Source: Glandiceps talaboti
Taxonomy: Eukaryota; Hemichordata; Enteropneusta; Spengelidae
Direction: 5' to 3'
Length of the DNA stretch: 64,000 nucleotides
Assembly: GCF_964340395.1 (NCBI RefSeq)
Contig: NC_135567.1
Location: 4,150,899-4,214,898 of the forward strand
Both the position numbers and the translations under genes were made by a program. This document shows, one piece after another, positions 1 through 52,266 of this stretch. The notes under the pieces are model-generated. The model was not told the DNA's origin. It searched no databases and worked only from the letters and a program-made list of their open reading frames with translations. Positions within the stretch are counted from its first letter, which is position 1. The number at the start of each line of letters is the position of its first letter.

Positions 1-623
1 CAGGAAGTATTTTAATGATATGTAAAACACTTTTCAGTGCAGGTATATGTACTAGGCCCGTCTTAGGTTATAATTATAAAACAAATCCTTGGACCTATTT
101 ATGATCTCATTGGTAATTATTCACTCTTTTGTTTCCACATACTCTAGGTCTAAATCATTTTTATTGGAAACAATGAAAAAAACGTTGTTTTTGACCACAT
201 TTTGAATTAATATATCAGTTTGATTATGAGTTATCATATTTTGTATGTAGATATAACTATCCCTGTGTGTCTTTTTAAGACATATATTGTATTCTTTGAC
301 ATGTATTTCTATTTCTATCTATGGTTTATTAGGTGAAAATACATGTATGGAAATATGACATCCACACCTGCCTCAAAACTTTCAATGTAATCAGATGTCT
401 TCATTGGATGACGTCATGAGTATTTGTATTTGTTCTCATATCTTCTACTTACAAAGTGTACTTTGAATTTCTCTGTAAGTATGCAATGCTTTATTTTCAT
501 ACTTTGTCTTTCCATATCACAGCATATTCACATGTTGTTATTTTTCTTGGCAAGGTGACACTTGTTATGTATTTACACACATGTTATGTATTTATTGTAA
601 ACATACCCTGCATGATATGTTTG

Positions 624-711
624 TTTATTTGGAAATAAACAGAGTTTAATTATCTGACAAATAGAACCTAAACAAACATGTACAGTTTGCCCTCTACACA
701 GTTTGTTTATT
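624..711 (-). terminator. Candidate poly(A) signals of the ROCO-glycosyltransferase gene
   Basis: On the minus strand AATAAA occurs at 706-711 and again at 624-629, about 220 and 305 bases beyond the stop codon at 934-936. Another lies at 325-330. Any of these could set the 3' end. The rest of 1-933 is AT-rich and shows no other coding feature, so it is probably 3' UTR and downstream flank. No transcript evidence is available. Confidence 0.35.
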
Positions 712-802
712 CTTTACACATCTGTTCATTTTGACATTATGTAATTTTTAAATATAATCAACACATTGCTATGTTTGTTTTTGTCTAGTTTGCCAATATT
801 GT

Positions 803-890
803 AAGGCATTGGTAAGGTTACCATCATATTGATTGTTCAGTCGTTTTTGAAAGGCATTGGTAAGTTTACCATCATATTGATTGTTCAATC
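803..890. repeat. Two-copy 48-bp tandem repeat in the 3' UTR
   Basis: A segment beginning AAGGCATTGGTAAG at 803 is repeated almost exactly from 851, a period of 48 bases with a few substitutions. It lies just beyond the stop codon of the minus-strand gene, so it would be part of the 3' UTR. Confidence 0.75.
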
Positions 891-933
891 CTTATTTTTT
901 CATGTTGTACTCTTACGTTGTTTGTTTTGATTT

Positions 934-40129
<39,196 letters not shown>

Positions 40130-40713
40130 CTGATACAAAACATAAACAAACAAATCAAAATTAGCAATGATCCAACTTAATAAAAGTTACACTGACATTG
40201 TCCGCTATGGTTCCCTATAAATACTATACTAACGATGATCTGTATGAGAATACAGGATGTCTTCACATACTTCTTTCTGAATATGACTAAAACTTATAAG
40301 TTTGTATCCACGGTGTCAATGTTTTGTTAATGTTTTATTCAATTGGTTAGGATATCCAATGTCCAAGGAAAACAAGACAAATACTAAATGTTACTGTTCT
40401 ATAAACTGACAACAAACTATTGATGAGATTTGGTAACAACACAGATGACAATAGTGACTGTTGATTGTCTGAATACGGTCTATAATACTTAGGATGTGAA
40501 TGCACTAGACTGTTAGATACATTGTGTAACTCCACCCTCACTGGTCCGCTCTATCCAACTGTAGTAATCTGAAGTACTATGATGACGATTGAAGATGGTA
40601 AAACGTAAGTAACATGGCAAACAGAAACACGAGAGTTATTCGCACCTAAAGAAATAACAGTTTCAGACCCCATTAAAGGGGTACAACCTGAGTTTCCAAG
40701 TTTTTAGGCGTAG
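40130..40713. other. Upstream of the last recognised ankyrin exon; nothing recognised
   Basis: I searched the minus strand here for another GxTPLHxA exon or a start codon with a good donor and saw none. The ROCO gene must continue further upstream, unless 40031-40129 follows a non-coding first exon. Confidence 0.5.
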
Positions 40714-40879
40714 TAGTCCAGTTGACAGATGGCATTTTTTAACATAACCGTGCATTGTGTTAGAGGGAAGGTTTTATGGTTGATATTTGTTCTCCAGGGT
40801 GTCCTGAACAAGAATCCACCGGGTGCCACCCTGGCACCCTTGAGCATTTTTTTTAATTTGCATAAATTAAAAAAATGAT

Positions 40880-41660
40880 AAATTTATGATGATTTGGCCA
40901 TTTGGTAGCACATCTATACAACATTACCATGTATGAATGGTCAATATTTGTGAAAACAACTTCTTTTTAATGGTGAAATACAATGTAAAGACTAATTAGA
41001 TAATTAGCAACTTCCAAAGATAAAAAATAATATAATTTGCATAATTTGCATAAATCGTAAATTGTATTTTGTGTGATTTTAGTCATTTCTCAATATATTA
41101 GAAATGCAATACTTGAATATATTTTGAAAACAGCTACGTTTTGTGATACAATACAGTGTAAATACTAATTAGATGATTAACAACTTCCAAAGATAAAAAA
41201 ATGATCATATAGATTGCAAATTTGCATAAATCGCAAATGGGTATTTTGGATGATCATCATAATTTTTCAATATACTTGAATTGCAATACCTGGATATATT
41301 GTGAAAACAACTACCTTTTAATGACACAATTCAGTGTAAGTAATAATTAGATAATTAGCAATTCCAAAGATAAAAAACGAGCTGATTTGCATAATTTGCA
41401 TAAACCGTAAATGGGTATCTTGTGTGATCTTTGTCATTTTTCAATATACTTGAAAAGCAATACCTGGATATATTGTAAACCAACTACCGGTACTTTTTAA
41501 TGATGCAATACAGTGTAAGTACTAATTAGATAGTTAGCAACCTCCATAGATAAAAACAATCTAATTTGAATAATTTGCATAAATCTTAAATCGTATTTTG
41601 TGTGATCTTTGTCATCTTTCAAATATACTTGAAATGGAATATCTGGATATACTAGTATTC
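40880..41660. repeat. 177-bp tandem repeat, about 4 copies
   Basis: The marker CAGTGTAAGTACTAATTAG (variants) recurs near 40982, 41156, 41333 and 41512. Between these marks each unit carries CTTCCAAAGATAAAAAA, TAATTTGCATAAAT and CAATATACTTGAAATGCAAT. The array lies inside the left part of the 4.1-kb TIR element. Confidence 0.85.
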
Positions 41661-42363
41661 ACCGCTTGTTGCATCATTCATAAACCTGAGATGAAATGTA
41701 AAATGAACTGAAAGTTTAGTGTAAAGATGTGACATGACTGTTCATATAATGTTGGGACTCAAATCTGCATCGATGCTGTGAAGCACTTGTTCATCACAAA
41801 TAAATTTGTCCATGGCTAATGTATCTTGTCAACTTTATAGAATCTACAAAAGTTCAGTTATATTCTAATTAAACTTTTCAACTTATTCAGTCCATTAGAA
41901 AGAATTTTGCCTCATTGTCAAGCATGTACTTTCTCTAAAATATACAATTTAAATTTGTTCTATTTGCACATATAAGCTTAATTAATCTAATTATATAGCT
42001 ATATGAGCCTTGATCTGAAGATTGAAATATTAAATATCGAATACACACACATACACATTTATAAGCAGTAAAACATTTAGTTCTCTGATAACAGTAGTAG
42101 TCTAATGATAATTTACGTGGGCATGCATGTATGGTAGGTGCCATGTAAAACCTGTGAGTTGACTGAAGAAAAAACATCTCAAAGCGTATATTGCTTAACA
42201 CGTACACTCCACGCATACGGTTTCTTAGTATAGCAACACCAAGTTGAATCTATACAGGAAATACGGCCATTTGTTTACAATGGAACAGTCGGTCCAGATA
42301 GAATAAAAATCATTGTTAGCCCTAGTAAACAATGAGGGTTATTTTACATGAAAACATAGAGAG

Positions 42364-42684
42364 TTGATAAACACCAGCCTTAAAACTCTGATTTGTCACA
42401 AGACCTTGTGTTTCAGTGTATCTTATGTTCTGGAACGTATATCCAGTCATAGTAAATTACATGATGAACTATCTCAAAAGAGGTGTACCGGAACTTTGTT
42501 TAACCCTAAATATCCACATCGGTGCCAGACACTACTACATAAAACATCCAATGCCAAACAGTGGACAAAAATGTCACACAGTCATGAACTAAAATCACTA
42601 CAAATATGTGATAAACTTCCAGATAGAGTTCGAATACATGTTGCAGAAGCCCCAAGTGACTTGTATACTGCAGATTCACAGTAG
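42364..42684 (+). CDS. Unrecognised 106-codon frame inside the TIR element
   Basis: It starts MINTSLKTLICHKTLCFSVS and ends with LPDRVRIHVAEAPSDLYTAD. Composition is balanced, with several Cys and His (CHKTLCF; KYPHRCQTLLHK), but no known domain is visible. It may be captured coding sequence, a degraded transposase fragment, or chance. Confidence 0.25.
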   Translation: MINTSLKTLICHKTLCFSVSYVLERISSHSKLHDELSQKRCTGTLFNPKYPHRCQTLLHKTSNAKQWTKMSHSHELKSLQICDKLPDRVRIHVAEAPSDLYTADSQ

Positions 42685-42889
42685 AGTAATAATTGTTTTG
42701 GATATTTCATCAGCTAAATCATGTGTCTATGAGAAGTGTGGATTCACAAGTAGACAGTGCATTTGCAGAATTTGTTACTGAGATTGAAAGTAACCCCCAT
42801 AAATATTTAAAATTACAATGAACTGCATGAGTATTTTGTCAGCCACATCAGTGACAATGAGGTAGACTCAATAGTTGTATAAGAGGGAG

Positions 42890-43480
42890 GTAATAGGGGA
42901 ATTGGAGTGGGTGGGTAACTTTTTACACATCAGTTCTTAAGAACGACCATATTTTAAAAAGTGGATTAGGCGAGGGTTACATTTTACTTTAACTCATTTC
43001 AATGCCTAATATTGCAATATTTTGTGATTTTGGAACTGAATCCTCCTACTGCCACTGATTCCACATCGGTTACCATGGTATAATTAATGTTGTTGAGTGG
43101 AGATGTTGACCCTTGTCCCGACAATGCCGAGAGTGTACATTTTTGGCCTTCAGTTCAGCCAATTAGATCCAAACAAAGGTACTGAGTATTGCAGTGCCTT
43201 CACACAAAATCCTTGTGTGGTGGTAGTTGGAAATAACCAATCTCTTTTAAACTGTCAATTGTCAATATGGTTGCAGCAATGGGATGAAGTCCTTCCAACT
43301 GAGTCTGGGACTTTTTTATCTTCTATTTTCATGTCCGACAGCATTTTAATCCATGTTTTAAAAAATATCTGATTGGGATGGGTCATGTTTTAGAGAAAGG
43401 GGATTGAGGAAGGGCCATTAACACGATAGAATCGTTGGAGGGTCACATACTAGTATTACGAAAGAGACCGAGGGTGATCA
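42890..43480. repeat. Direct repeat copy 1 (partner at 46235-47000)
   Basis: It contains a G-rich start, ACGACCATATTTTAAAAAG, ACCCTTGTCCCGACAATGCC, CAGTGCCTTCACA and TCCGACAGCATTTTAA. The same ordered blocks occur in diverged form 3.4 kb downstream. It is probably a dispersed element, with this copy captured in the 4.1-kb TIR element. Confidence 0.65.
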
Positions 43481-43689
43481 CCATACCCCAATCCTTATAA
43501 TTACTGAAGGCCCTCATTTTGAACTATTTTCAAGATGAGCTCTTGGTAAAGAGAGTCAAAATCTCTTGCTGAAAAAAAACGTCTTGAGTACATGTACCAT
43601 GCTATGATATAGATCAGTTTGTTGATTCTCCCACCTAAAGTGTGCAGCCAACTGGCAGACTTGTAGTTTTCATTAATTATATGTTGTTT

Positions 43690-44375
43690 AAGACCAAAAA
43701 TGAAAAATAATGAGTAATTTGCTTAAATTACACATTATACTTGCAGCATATCAGTACCAGGCAATATTGATCATTGATTCATTAAATCTGAATCATAAAC
43801 CTTTGTTATGGTAATAAGTTGAAATCATAATTTATTGGGCACTGATCTTTGGATGGAGACCCAAAAATTGATTTGATTGGATATATTGCAGTATGCCGTT
43901 ACATAAATATGTTTACCACAGGTGATTCAATACTATGCAGAATGTGTAATTTTATGATTAAGTCGTTATATCTTACAAACCAATTACAAAAAAATGTTTC
44001 AGTTGCAGCTAAAAGTTAAATCCGGCATTAATAAACTACAAAGAAAATAATGGAAAATATAGAGAAAAACTCTGGGTACCCTATCACCTGCCTTGTCCCT
44101 AGAGACATTGTAGAACAGTCCTAACTGTTCTCACAATGAAGCTAGGTTTATCATTTACAGATATGCAATTTATGCAAATTATGCAAATTAAGGTGTTATT
44201 TTATTTCCAAACTTATCTTTATTCCTTCTTTATTTCATACCTTTAAATAAAATAATTACTCAAGTTCATGATTCAGATTTAGTGAAACAATAATCAATAC
44301 TGCCTGGTACCGATATGCTGTATGCTGTATGATTTGTTTGTAATTTAAGCAAACTAATCATTATTTTACTTCTTT
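43690..44375. repeat. Internal inverted repeat (arms of about 115 bp)
   Basis: The arm 43690-43805 (TTTGCTTAAATTACA, GCATATCAGTACCAGGCAAT, TTAAATCTGAATCAT) matches the reverse complement of 44255-44370. It could form a long stem with a 450-bp loop within the TIR element. Confidence 0.75.
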
Positions 44376-44836
44376 TTTTTTTTTCAGCATACCTTATTTC
44401 TTGTTTCATTCCCTCCAACCATTTATCATAGTTAAATGATTAAGATTTCGTGAATCTATCACAAATATTGCCTGACATTAAATATTAACTTCAAAATGTT
44501 CTTTTTCTGTGCAATTTATGCAAATTATGCTAATTACGCATTATTTTTTAATTAGTTTCTTTATTTTTTAGCCCAGTACTATTTTACAACTTTAAGGTAA
44601 AGATGTGTGCAATATACAACTCGTTTATACATGATAATATTGTATATATGTGCTACTAGATGGCAAAATTGACATAAATCGGCCATTTTTAATTCATGCA
44701 AAATTAAAAAAATTGCTCAACTCTGTCAGGGTGGCACCCGCCAGATTCTTGTTCAGGACACCCTGGAGAACAAATATCAAGCATAAAACCTTCCCTCTAA
44801 GACAATGCAAGGTAAGGTGGCCTGGCAACTGGACTA

Positions 44837-45925
44837 TAACAATAAGTGTTCATTTGCTGAATGACTATCCAGTTGCCTATCCAACTATGTTGCTATCTCT
44901 GTGATATATGCGATCATTTGGCTGTTGCTATGGGCGTGGTCATGTTGTTAGATATATTTGCATACATTGCTGAATGCTTTTGTTCACTTGTGTATGAATT
45001 CCTGATATTGTATTTGCAACATATGTGATCATTTGGATGTTGCTATGGGCATGGTCTTGTTGCTAGGCACATTTGCATACATTTTAAAATGTTTATTCAT
45101 TTGTCCATTAATCCTCATTATCTTCAAATTATATGTGATCATTTGGCTATTGCTATGGGTGTGGCCTTATTGCTAGGTACATTTGCATACGATTTTTGAA
45201 TGTTTATTCATTTGCCTTTCAACTTCTGTTATCTTTGCAATATACGTGATTATTTGGCTGTTGCTATGGACGTGGTTTTGTTGCTAGGCAAATTTACACA
45301 CATTTTTGGAATGTTTATTCAATGATCTATTAATCCCAATTATTATCTTTGCAGTATATGTGATCATTTGGCTGTTGCTATGGGCGTGGTCTTGTTGCTT
45401 GGCACACTTACATACATTACTTGAATGTTTTTGTCTTTCAATTCCTGTTATCTCTGCACTATACGTCTTTATTTGGCTGTTGCTATGGGCGTGATAATGG
45501 TTGCTAGGGATATTTGCATATAATTTTTGAATGTTTACTCACCTGCCTACGAGATAATGTTCTTATTTAACCAAAATATACTGCCATTCAGTTGTTGCTA
45601 ATGGCGTGGTAATGGTTGCTAGGGCCAATTGTGTTAAAATACTTTGAAGAAAATCTGCAGAATAACACTTCTAGTAAACATCTCACCAAGTTTCAGTCTC
45701 ACTGACCAAGTACTTTTTGAGATATAAATGTTTGACCAAAAATGAACATGTTTACACCTAATTTGAATAATATTGATGAGATCATTATATGCTTATTATT
45801 TCCTCATCGATACACCCACAGATGCACCCCTGTTAAATTTCAGCCAATCTGCTGAGTAGTTTTATAATTATAGGTTTCACCAAAAAGACATATTTTTAGC
45901 CCTAATTTGCATATTACTAAGGGAA
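44837..45925 (+). mobile_element. Helitron-like element, copy H7 (both ends missing)
   Basis: It starts within the 5' region at AACAATAAGTGTTCATTTGC, directly after the TIR element. Monomers with GTTGCTATGGGCGTGG or close variants stand at about 44925, 45040, 45150, 45256, 45370, 45480 and 45594. It ends in the conserved body near CTAATTTGCATATTACTAAG. The 5' tip and the 3' hairpin are absent. Confidence 0.75.
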
Positions 45926-46234
45926 TGGGCTATTGTGTGGGGGTCATATCACACTTTTCATGTGACTCGGTTACAAACATTGTATGTGCAGCTGATATTG
46001 ACATATATTACAACTGATGGATAGCATGGTCATCATCAACACCCAAACAAAGTATATACCAGTTAAACACAGTTCATTCCCGAAGCACAGCACAACAAGT
46101 CAAAATGCACAACTCTAGTCGAATCAATAGTGAAAGCTCCAGAAAAGAAGTCCAAATACAAAGTCCAGTAAGAGTAGTGCTATATAGTACATGTAGAACA
46201 GCTGGGAAGCCATTCTGATCTTTCGAAAGGTCAT
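45926..46234. other. Non-coding stretch
   Basis: A 37-codon plus-strand frame from 46104 (MHNSSRINSESSRKEVQIQS) has no support. No other feature is seen. Confidence 0.4.
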
Positions 46235-47000
46235 AGGGGGGGGGGAGCAGGGGAATTAGGGGGTAACGTTTTCCAAATCATCTCTCAGGGGACAGAAATA
46301 TTTTAGGAAATATAATTAGGGGGAGGGTCGTATTTTATTTTACTCACTGTATTGCATAGCACTGCATTATTTTCTTTTTTAGTCATCCCATTGCTGCCAT
46401 CAGTTCCAAACCCATTGCTGCCATTCAGGTTAGGGTTAGGGTTAGAGTTAGGGTTACGGTTAGGTACCAATGACATTAGCCTATATCAATCAAATGGTTG
46501 CTGACAACCAACGTAATGGAGTATTTGTCAGTTGTGGTGTGAGGAGATGATTAGGTCTAACAGGTGTTCAACTGGAACAGTTGGGTAAGATACTATGGAT
46601 ACTGTTGTAGAGATCATGACCTTGGTCCCGGCAATGACGGGAGTGTGCCAATCAAATCATTGTGAGTTGTGGTCGTCAGCTCAGCGCACATGTATTTATT
46701 AATGCAGTGCCTTCACATACATCTAATGGTGGCAGTAATGGCAAATAACCAATGTCTTTAAAACTTTCAACATTGATGGCAGCAGTGGGATTAAATCCTC
46801 ACCAATGATTGTGAGACTTGTGTCCCTTTACATTTCTGACAGCATTTTAAGCCACGTTTTGAACTACTTTAACAGGGAAGGGTCATATTTTAAGGACATA
46901 AATTTGAGGGAGGACCACTTTTCATCAAGATGGAAGTGGGGAGGGTCACATTATACGAATAAGTCAGCGTCTGATTTTCCCTGTCTCTCCCCTTTAAGTA
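46235..47000. repeat. Direct repeat copy 2 (partner at 42890-43480)
   Basis: It shares the ordered blocks GACCTTGGTCCCGGCAATGA, CAGTGCCTTCACATA, AAATAACCAATGTCTTTAAA and CTGACAGCATTTTAAG with 43110-43350, in the same orientation. It contains the telomere-like tract at 46428-46464, which copy 1 lacks. Confidence 0.65.
46428..46464. repeat. Interstitial telomere-like TTAGGG tract
   Basis: GGTTAGGGTTAGGGTTAGAG is followed by TTAGGGTTACGGTTAGG, six TTAGGG-type units with two substitutions. TTAGGG is the usual metazoan telomere repeat, so this is an interstitial insertion or a chance expansion. Confidence 0.85.
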
Positions 47001-47771
47001 CTGAAGGCTCTCTAACCTCAAAGTTGTACATTCAAGCTGGAACATTGATAATTTTATATATCTATACCGTAATATAATGGTGTATTTTCTGATCAATGAA
47101 AATTAGAGAGGTAAATTCATTAAGACAGGAAAAAATATAACTAAATCGACAAGTACAATGCTATCTCTCAAATGACAAATAAAAGTCCACACAAAACAGG
47201 TTTTAGTTGAGACGAAATCACAAGAAATGCTAAATTTGGAAAAGAAAGTATATGAGTCTATAAACAAGAGTTGCATACAGTGCTCTGTAGTCTTTTGAAA
47301 TTAAGAGAGAAATGTGTCCTCATAAGGAGTAAAAAAGACAACATTTCAAGTATACGACAAGGGAAATGGTCCCTAATGTCGATTACCGTACAACACGAAA
47401 GTGTCAACACGCAAGTCAAAATACAAAATCATTAATAATGCAAATAACAAACTAACAACAATGCCACTATGCTTTATAGGATATATGAGCATTCATGTTA
47501 TGTCCCATGATTTTAATCAAAGTTATCTTTGCTGACAAATATTCCGTTGATTGATGTACTTTTTAATTATTTTCATACGTTTACGTTGACACCACAACAA
47601 GTACATCTAACAGTGCAACAAGGCTTGTATCTACAACTAATCTGCTCGGATTCTGCATTTTTATTTATTTTAAGAATTGTTTTGTTTTAATAAATGATAT
47701 ACAATGACATGACAGGTTGTTGTGGTTTGATTCTCTTCACAATGGCAGATGAATGAATGATTTAAATTTTA
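47001..47771. other. Intergenic stretch, nothing recognised
   Basis: AT-rich sequence before the 5' end of the plus-strand LINE, with no frames or repeats of note. Confidence 0.6.
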
Positions 47772-50700
47772 ATGGCGCTGTTGATCGGCTGCCCACCTAA
47801 CTGTTGATTTTGTCTGCAGTATTATTTAGAGTCCACGTGTCACCGTTTTACTGTTATTTTATGACAATTGTTTTATAGTGATACTTGGAACCGAACGGTG
47901 AACTGTTGCAGCGTTGTATTCATCTATTGAGCCAGAAAGTTAGCTAACTTTTTCATGTACTGATATATTGCAGTTCTCGACCCATCATGGCTGTCAGGTC
48001 TTGGTCATGTATACGTCAGTCTAATCAGTCGTTGTCATGGGGTCAGTATGCGGTTTGTAAAATCTTCTTTCAAGTCTTCATTTTGTTATCGTGGTCGTAC
48101 AGCTGGACGCAAACACTCCAAACCTAAGCTTTCGATTCCAACTATTATTAGTAATCGTTGTCTTGGGTCAAAAGATCTGAGGTGCGGAACAGGCTACTAC
48201 GGCAAATTCCTATCTCCATTGATGCTACTTATGTTGAGTCGCTACCTATTCGTACCATAATAACACCTAGGAGTGCACACCTTGTTAAAAACAAACGTGA
48301 TAATGATAGTGATAATTCCGGGAGTTTCTTCATGCTTCCAGAAATTACAACTAAATGCTGGTCTGGGGAATGTACGTTCTATTAATAGCGAGATCAGTGC
48401 TGTAATGTGGACATTGTTGACTGGAAATTTGGACATCTTTAAAATAGCCATTACAGAAACTTGGCTCAAAAGTCAAGATGGCCCATTTATTGCCGAGTTT
48501 CTCTCTTCGATCAGCGGCTACACTATCTATCAGCAGCCTCACTCAAAGAGAAAAAGGGGGTGGAGTAGCAGTGTTAGCCCATTTTAACCTTCCCGTCATT
48601 GAGAAGCGATCATCTTTGTTTCAATCTTTCGAAGCATTAGACATCATTTTTCAATCGTCGAGTCAATGTCTGCATTTAATTGTCGTCTACCATCCTCCAA
48701 AATCAACAAAGAATAAAGTTACCATCGGCGAGTTTATTTCTGAATTCTCAACGCGCCTGGAAACAGCTGTACCATCGTCTGGCCACTTTCTATTCGCAGG
48801 TGACTTCAATTTTTATTTTGTGGATACCGACTTACGGGATACAAAGAAGTTTGTCGACCTTTTGTATGCTATGGGTTTACAGCAAAATGTATCCGAACCT
48901 ACAATAGCAAGGGCTATACTCTTGACTTGCTGATGATAACTTGATCGAATGATCAGTTCCTGCACTTTGTCAGGGTCGACGTATCTCTAATCTCCGATCA
49001 CAGTATCGTTATTTCGGTTTGAAAATTCAGCGACCACCAAATGGCAAGTTCAACATCTGGTGAAGGAATTTCTGAACAATTGACAAGGCTGACTTGCATG
49101 ACAAACTTGCGGTCAGCATCGCAGACTATAGCATTGCAGACTGTCCACCTGTCATGAACGCCGAATGCTTGTCAGAATTTTATCATGAAACTGTTAGGAA
49201 GGTATTGGATGCGATTGTCCCTATAACTGAATATGTCATCACCCAGAAAGTGCGTGGCCCATGGTTTTGTGAGGAACTACCGTCATTGATCTTGAGAAGA
49301 GAAGTGTGTAAGTTCGAAAATAAGTGACGCACATCGCAACTCGGAATCGATCGGAAATCTTCTATATTAAACGGGTTGAATATTTCCGTCGTTGTGATGA
49401 AGTAAAGTCAGCTTTGCATCGGACTAGCATTAATGAAGGAGACAACAGAAGATTATTTAATATTATTACTGAGTTATTAAGTACCAAGGCATTCAATTCA
49501 AACGCATTTCAAAATGACATCCAAGTACCATCCAAATTCCTCGAATTCTTTGAAATGAAGGTATCAAAGCTTCGTGTCGGACTTGTTGTTCAGTCAATAG
49601 TGATGATCAACTACCAAATCACATTTTCACTGAGTTTGAGTCTGTGTCAGTTAAAACGCTAGTAAAGCGGTCGTCTCCAAAATCATGTGAACTTGATATC
49701 CTTCCAAAAAACCTTGTCAAGAACTGTATTGACTCTCTTGTGCCTTTTTTAAGCTCATTTATACAATATTTCACTTTTGTCTGGCACCGTCCCTAGCCAT
49801 TCTAAATCATCAATCATTTGTCTATTGTTGAAGAAGCCTGATATTGACCACAATGTACTGAAAAAACAAACTATAGGCCCGTATCCAATCTGTCTTTCTT
49901 GTTGAAAGTTCTTGAGAGAATTGTCGCGCAGCAGCTAAATGATAATCTCGCCAAGTTTCAGCTATACATAAAGTGTCAAAGCACATACCGAGCCAATCAC
50001 AGTACTGAAACTGCGCTCCTCCGTGTCCACAATGATATTATCCTTGCATTAAGTGACAAAAATGATGTAATTCTCGTCATGCTGGATTTATCTGCTGCCT
50101 TCAATACGATGAGGTCTTGTTAAATAGACTGCAATTTCATTTCGGTATCCTGGTTCAGATCGTATCTAGTCAATCACCACCAGTATGTTAAAGTCTATTC
50201 AACTATCACATTTGAAATATGTTTTTCCACAAGGATCGGTAATAGGTCCACTTTTATTCTCTTTGTATACAGCACCACTAGAGAATATTATAGTTAACCA
50301 TGGCCTCGACTACATGATGTATGCTGACGACTCTGGTATTTATGTTATTTGCAATAGGCCTGACGAAGTTGTAGCTGATGTAGAGGCATGCGTCGACGAT
50401 ATTCGTAGCTGGATGATGTCCAATATGTTGGTACTCAATGATGATAAAACTGAGGTTGTTCATTTCTCCTCACGCCTAAAATCAGATGTATCAGAGCTAA
50501 CTAGCCTTAAGATTGGTAGGATTGATATCACTCCATCCTCTTCAGTTCAGAATCTAGGCGTGATTCTAAATAGCGATGGCGCCATGTCTAATTAAATTGG
50601 TCAGATATGTAGAAATAGTTATTTCGCGTTGCACATAATTGGATCGATTCGTCGTTTTGGACAAAATAACTACAGAAAATATAATCGACGCATTTGTAAC

Positions 50701-51200
50701 GTCCCGCCTTGATTACTGTAATAGTCTCTTGTATGGAATAACTAAAATTCAAATTAACTGTTTACAGACTCTTCAAAATGCCGCTGCGCGTCTTGTCAGA
50801 TCGGCCGAGAAGCTGTGTCTAATTCAACTGTGTGGCAACTTTAACGAACATACCGACAAAGAGCCTCCTCAGTTTGCCCACCTTCTTTGTGGAATGCACT
50901 ACCATTTGATATTTTTAGCGCTAAGACTGTTCACATGTCCAAAAGTGGATTGAAGACGCATCTTTTTAGTCATTATTTAATTTGATGATTTCAAGTTGAG
51001 TTGCTAGGTTTCGCTGCAGGACAGTTGACTATCTATTTTAATGTGATTTGTTTTAATCCACTGGGTGTCTTCTGAAATTTTTATCGAAAGAACTTTTAAA
51101 CGACAAGGAATTTTAAAGTCATTTGTTGCCTTTCTTCTCTGACATTTTACTGTACATTTGTGTTAAATTATGTGGAATATAAAGCATTCTTAACTACTGA
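47772..51200 (+). mobile_element. Nearly full-length but decayed LINE (CR1/L2 group)
   Basis: The 5' end is ATGGCGCTGTTGATCGGCTG. Endonuclease pieces lie at 48400-48930 (ETWLK, VVYHPP, LFAGDFN) and linker pieces at 49090-49660. The reverse transcriptase lies at 49870-50950, with LNDNLAKFQLYIKCQSTYRA, then [32 protein letters not shown] and YADD at 50320-50331, and finally TSRLDYCNSLLYGI. Several frameshifts and stops break it. Its 3' UTR ends near 51200. Confidence 0.88.
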
Positions 51201-51299
51201 AGTTCATGACTGTGTGAATGAGATGGTCTGGTTGATTTTGTTGTACATTTGAAGTATTGTTCTGTTGGTAATTCAACTTTTCCAGTTTGTGCTTTATAT

Positions 51300-52215
51300 G
51301 CCATGGTTAGCCTGGGAAACTTTTACCTGTTTTCTAATAGTTCCCATTGAAGCTCCCTTAGCATTGCTGTACCACTGTCAGTTTTGGTGTAGCGTTGAAG
51401 AACAAAGCATGCAGCCCGTCTTTGAGTCATTTCAATGTCATGTTTGTCAGTAGTTGTATGCGGGTCACGGGTACAACAAGCATAATTTCTAGGATGGGAC
51501 GGACAAATGTAAAAGTATGACAAGTACATTATGTTTTTGTCTTTTGGTGCGGATTTTAAGTTCCAGCGTAGAAATCCTAATGTTCTGTTGGCATATGCCG
51601 TTAATGTGATGTTTCCATTTAAGATCATTTGATAGTTCAATTCCCAAATTTTACAGTTTCAAAGGGCATTCTCTTTGATATGATAGACGTGTATTCGGTT
51701 TGTGTTTTAGGATGCTGTGTATTAATTATGTCAAATTTAGATGAATTAAATTTATGTTCCACTTGTCAGTCCAAGAGACGAGAGAATGTAGATCTTTTGC
51801 AGCTGAAAAGGGTCGTTCAGATAGTTGATTTGCCTGTATAAACGGCAGTCATCTGCAGATTGTCAAAGATTTGTATCTTTGGAAATATTCGCAGATCTCA
51901 TTTAGATAGAAAAGGAAGAGAAAAAGGTCCTAATACGGTACCATGTGAAACACACAGGTCAACTACAATTGGTGTTGAAAGTTCTCCATCAACATCAACA
52001 CGTTGTTGTCTGTTGTTATCGCATGGTTAGAAATGATTCCATCCACTTTATACTTTTACCACGAATTCCGTAATAATGCAGTTTGTGTTGGTGTTGGTGT
52101 GGAATGACATTGAATGCTACCGGGTGGATGTCATCTTAGTCGGTATGTGGTCACTCATAATTTGTAGATCTGTTTTTCAAAAGATCCATGCGTCATTCGA
52201 TGTAAGTTTCAGGTT

Positions 52216-52266
<51 letters not shown>

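Larger units (their letters stand above)
40714..44836. mobile_element. 4.1-kb element with long terminal inverted repeats
   Basis: About 130 bp at each end match in inverted orientation: TAGTCCAGTTG, TTAGAGGGAAGGTTTTATG, GATATTTGTTCTCCAGGGTG, TCCTGAACAAGAATC, GGTGCCACCCTG and TTGAGCA in order from 40714, and reversed from 44836. The interior holds 177-bp tandem repeats, an inverted pair and one modest ORF. No transposase is recognised and no clear target duplication is visible. Its right end abuts a truncated Helitron-like copy. Confidence 0.75.
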
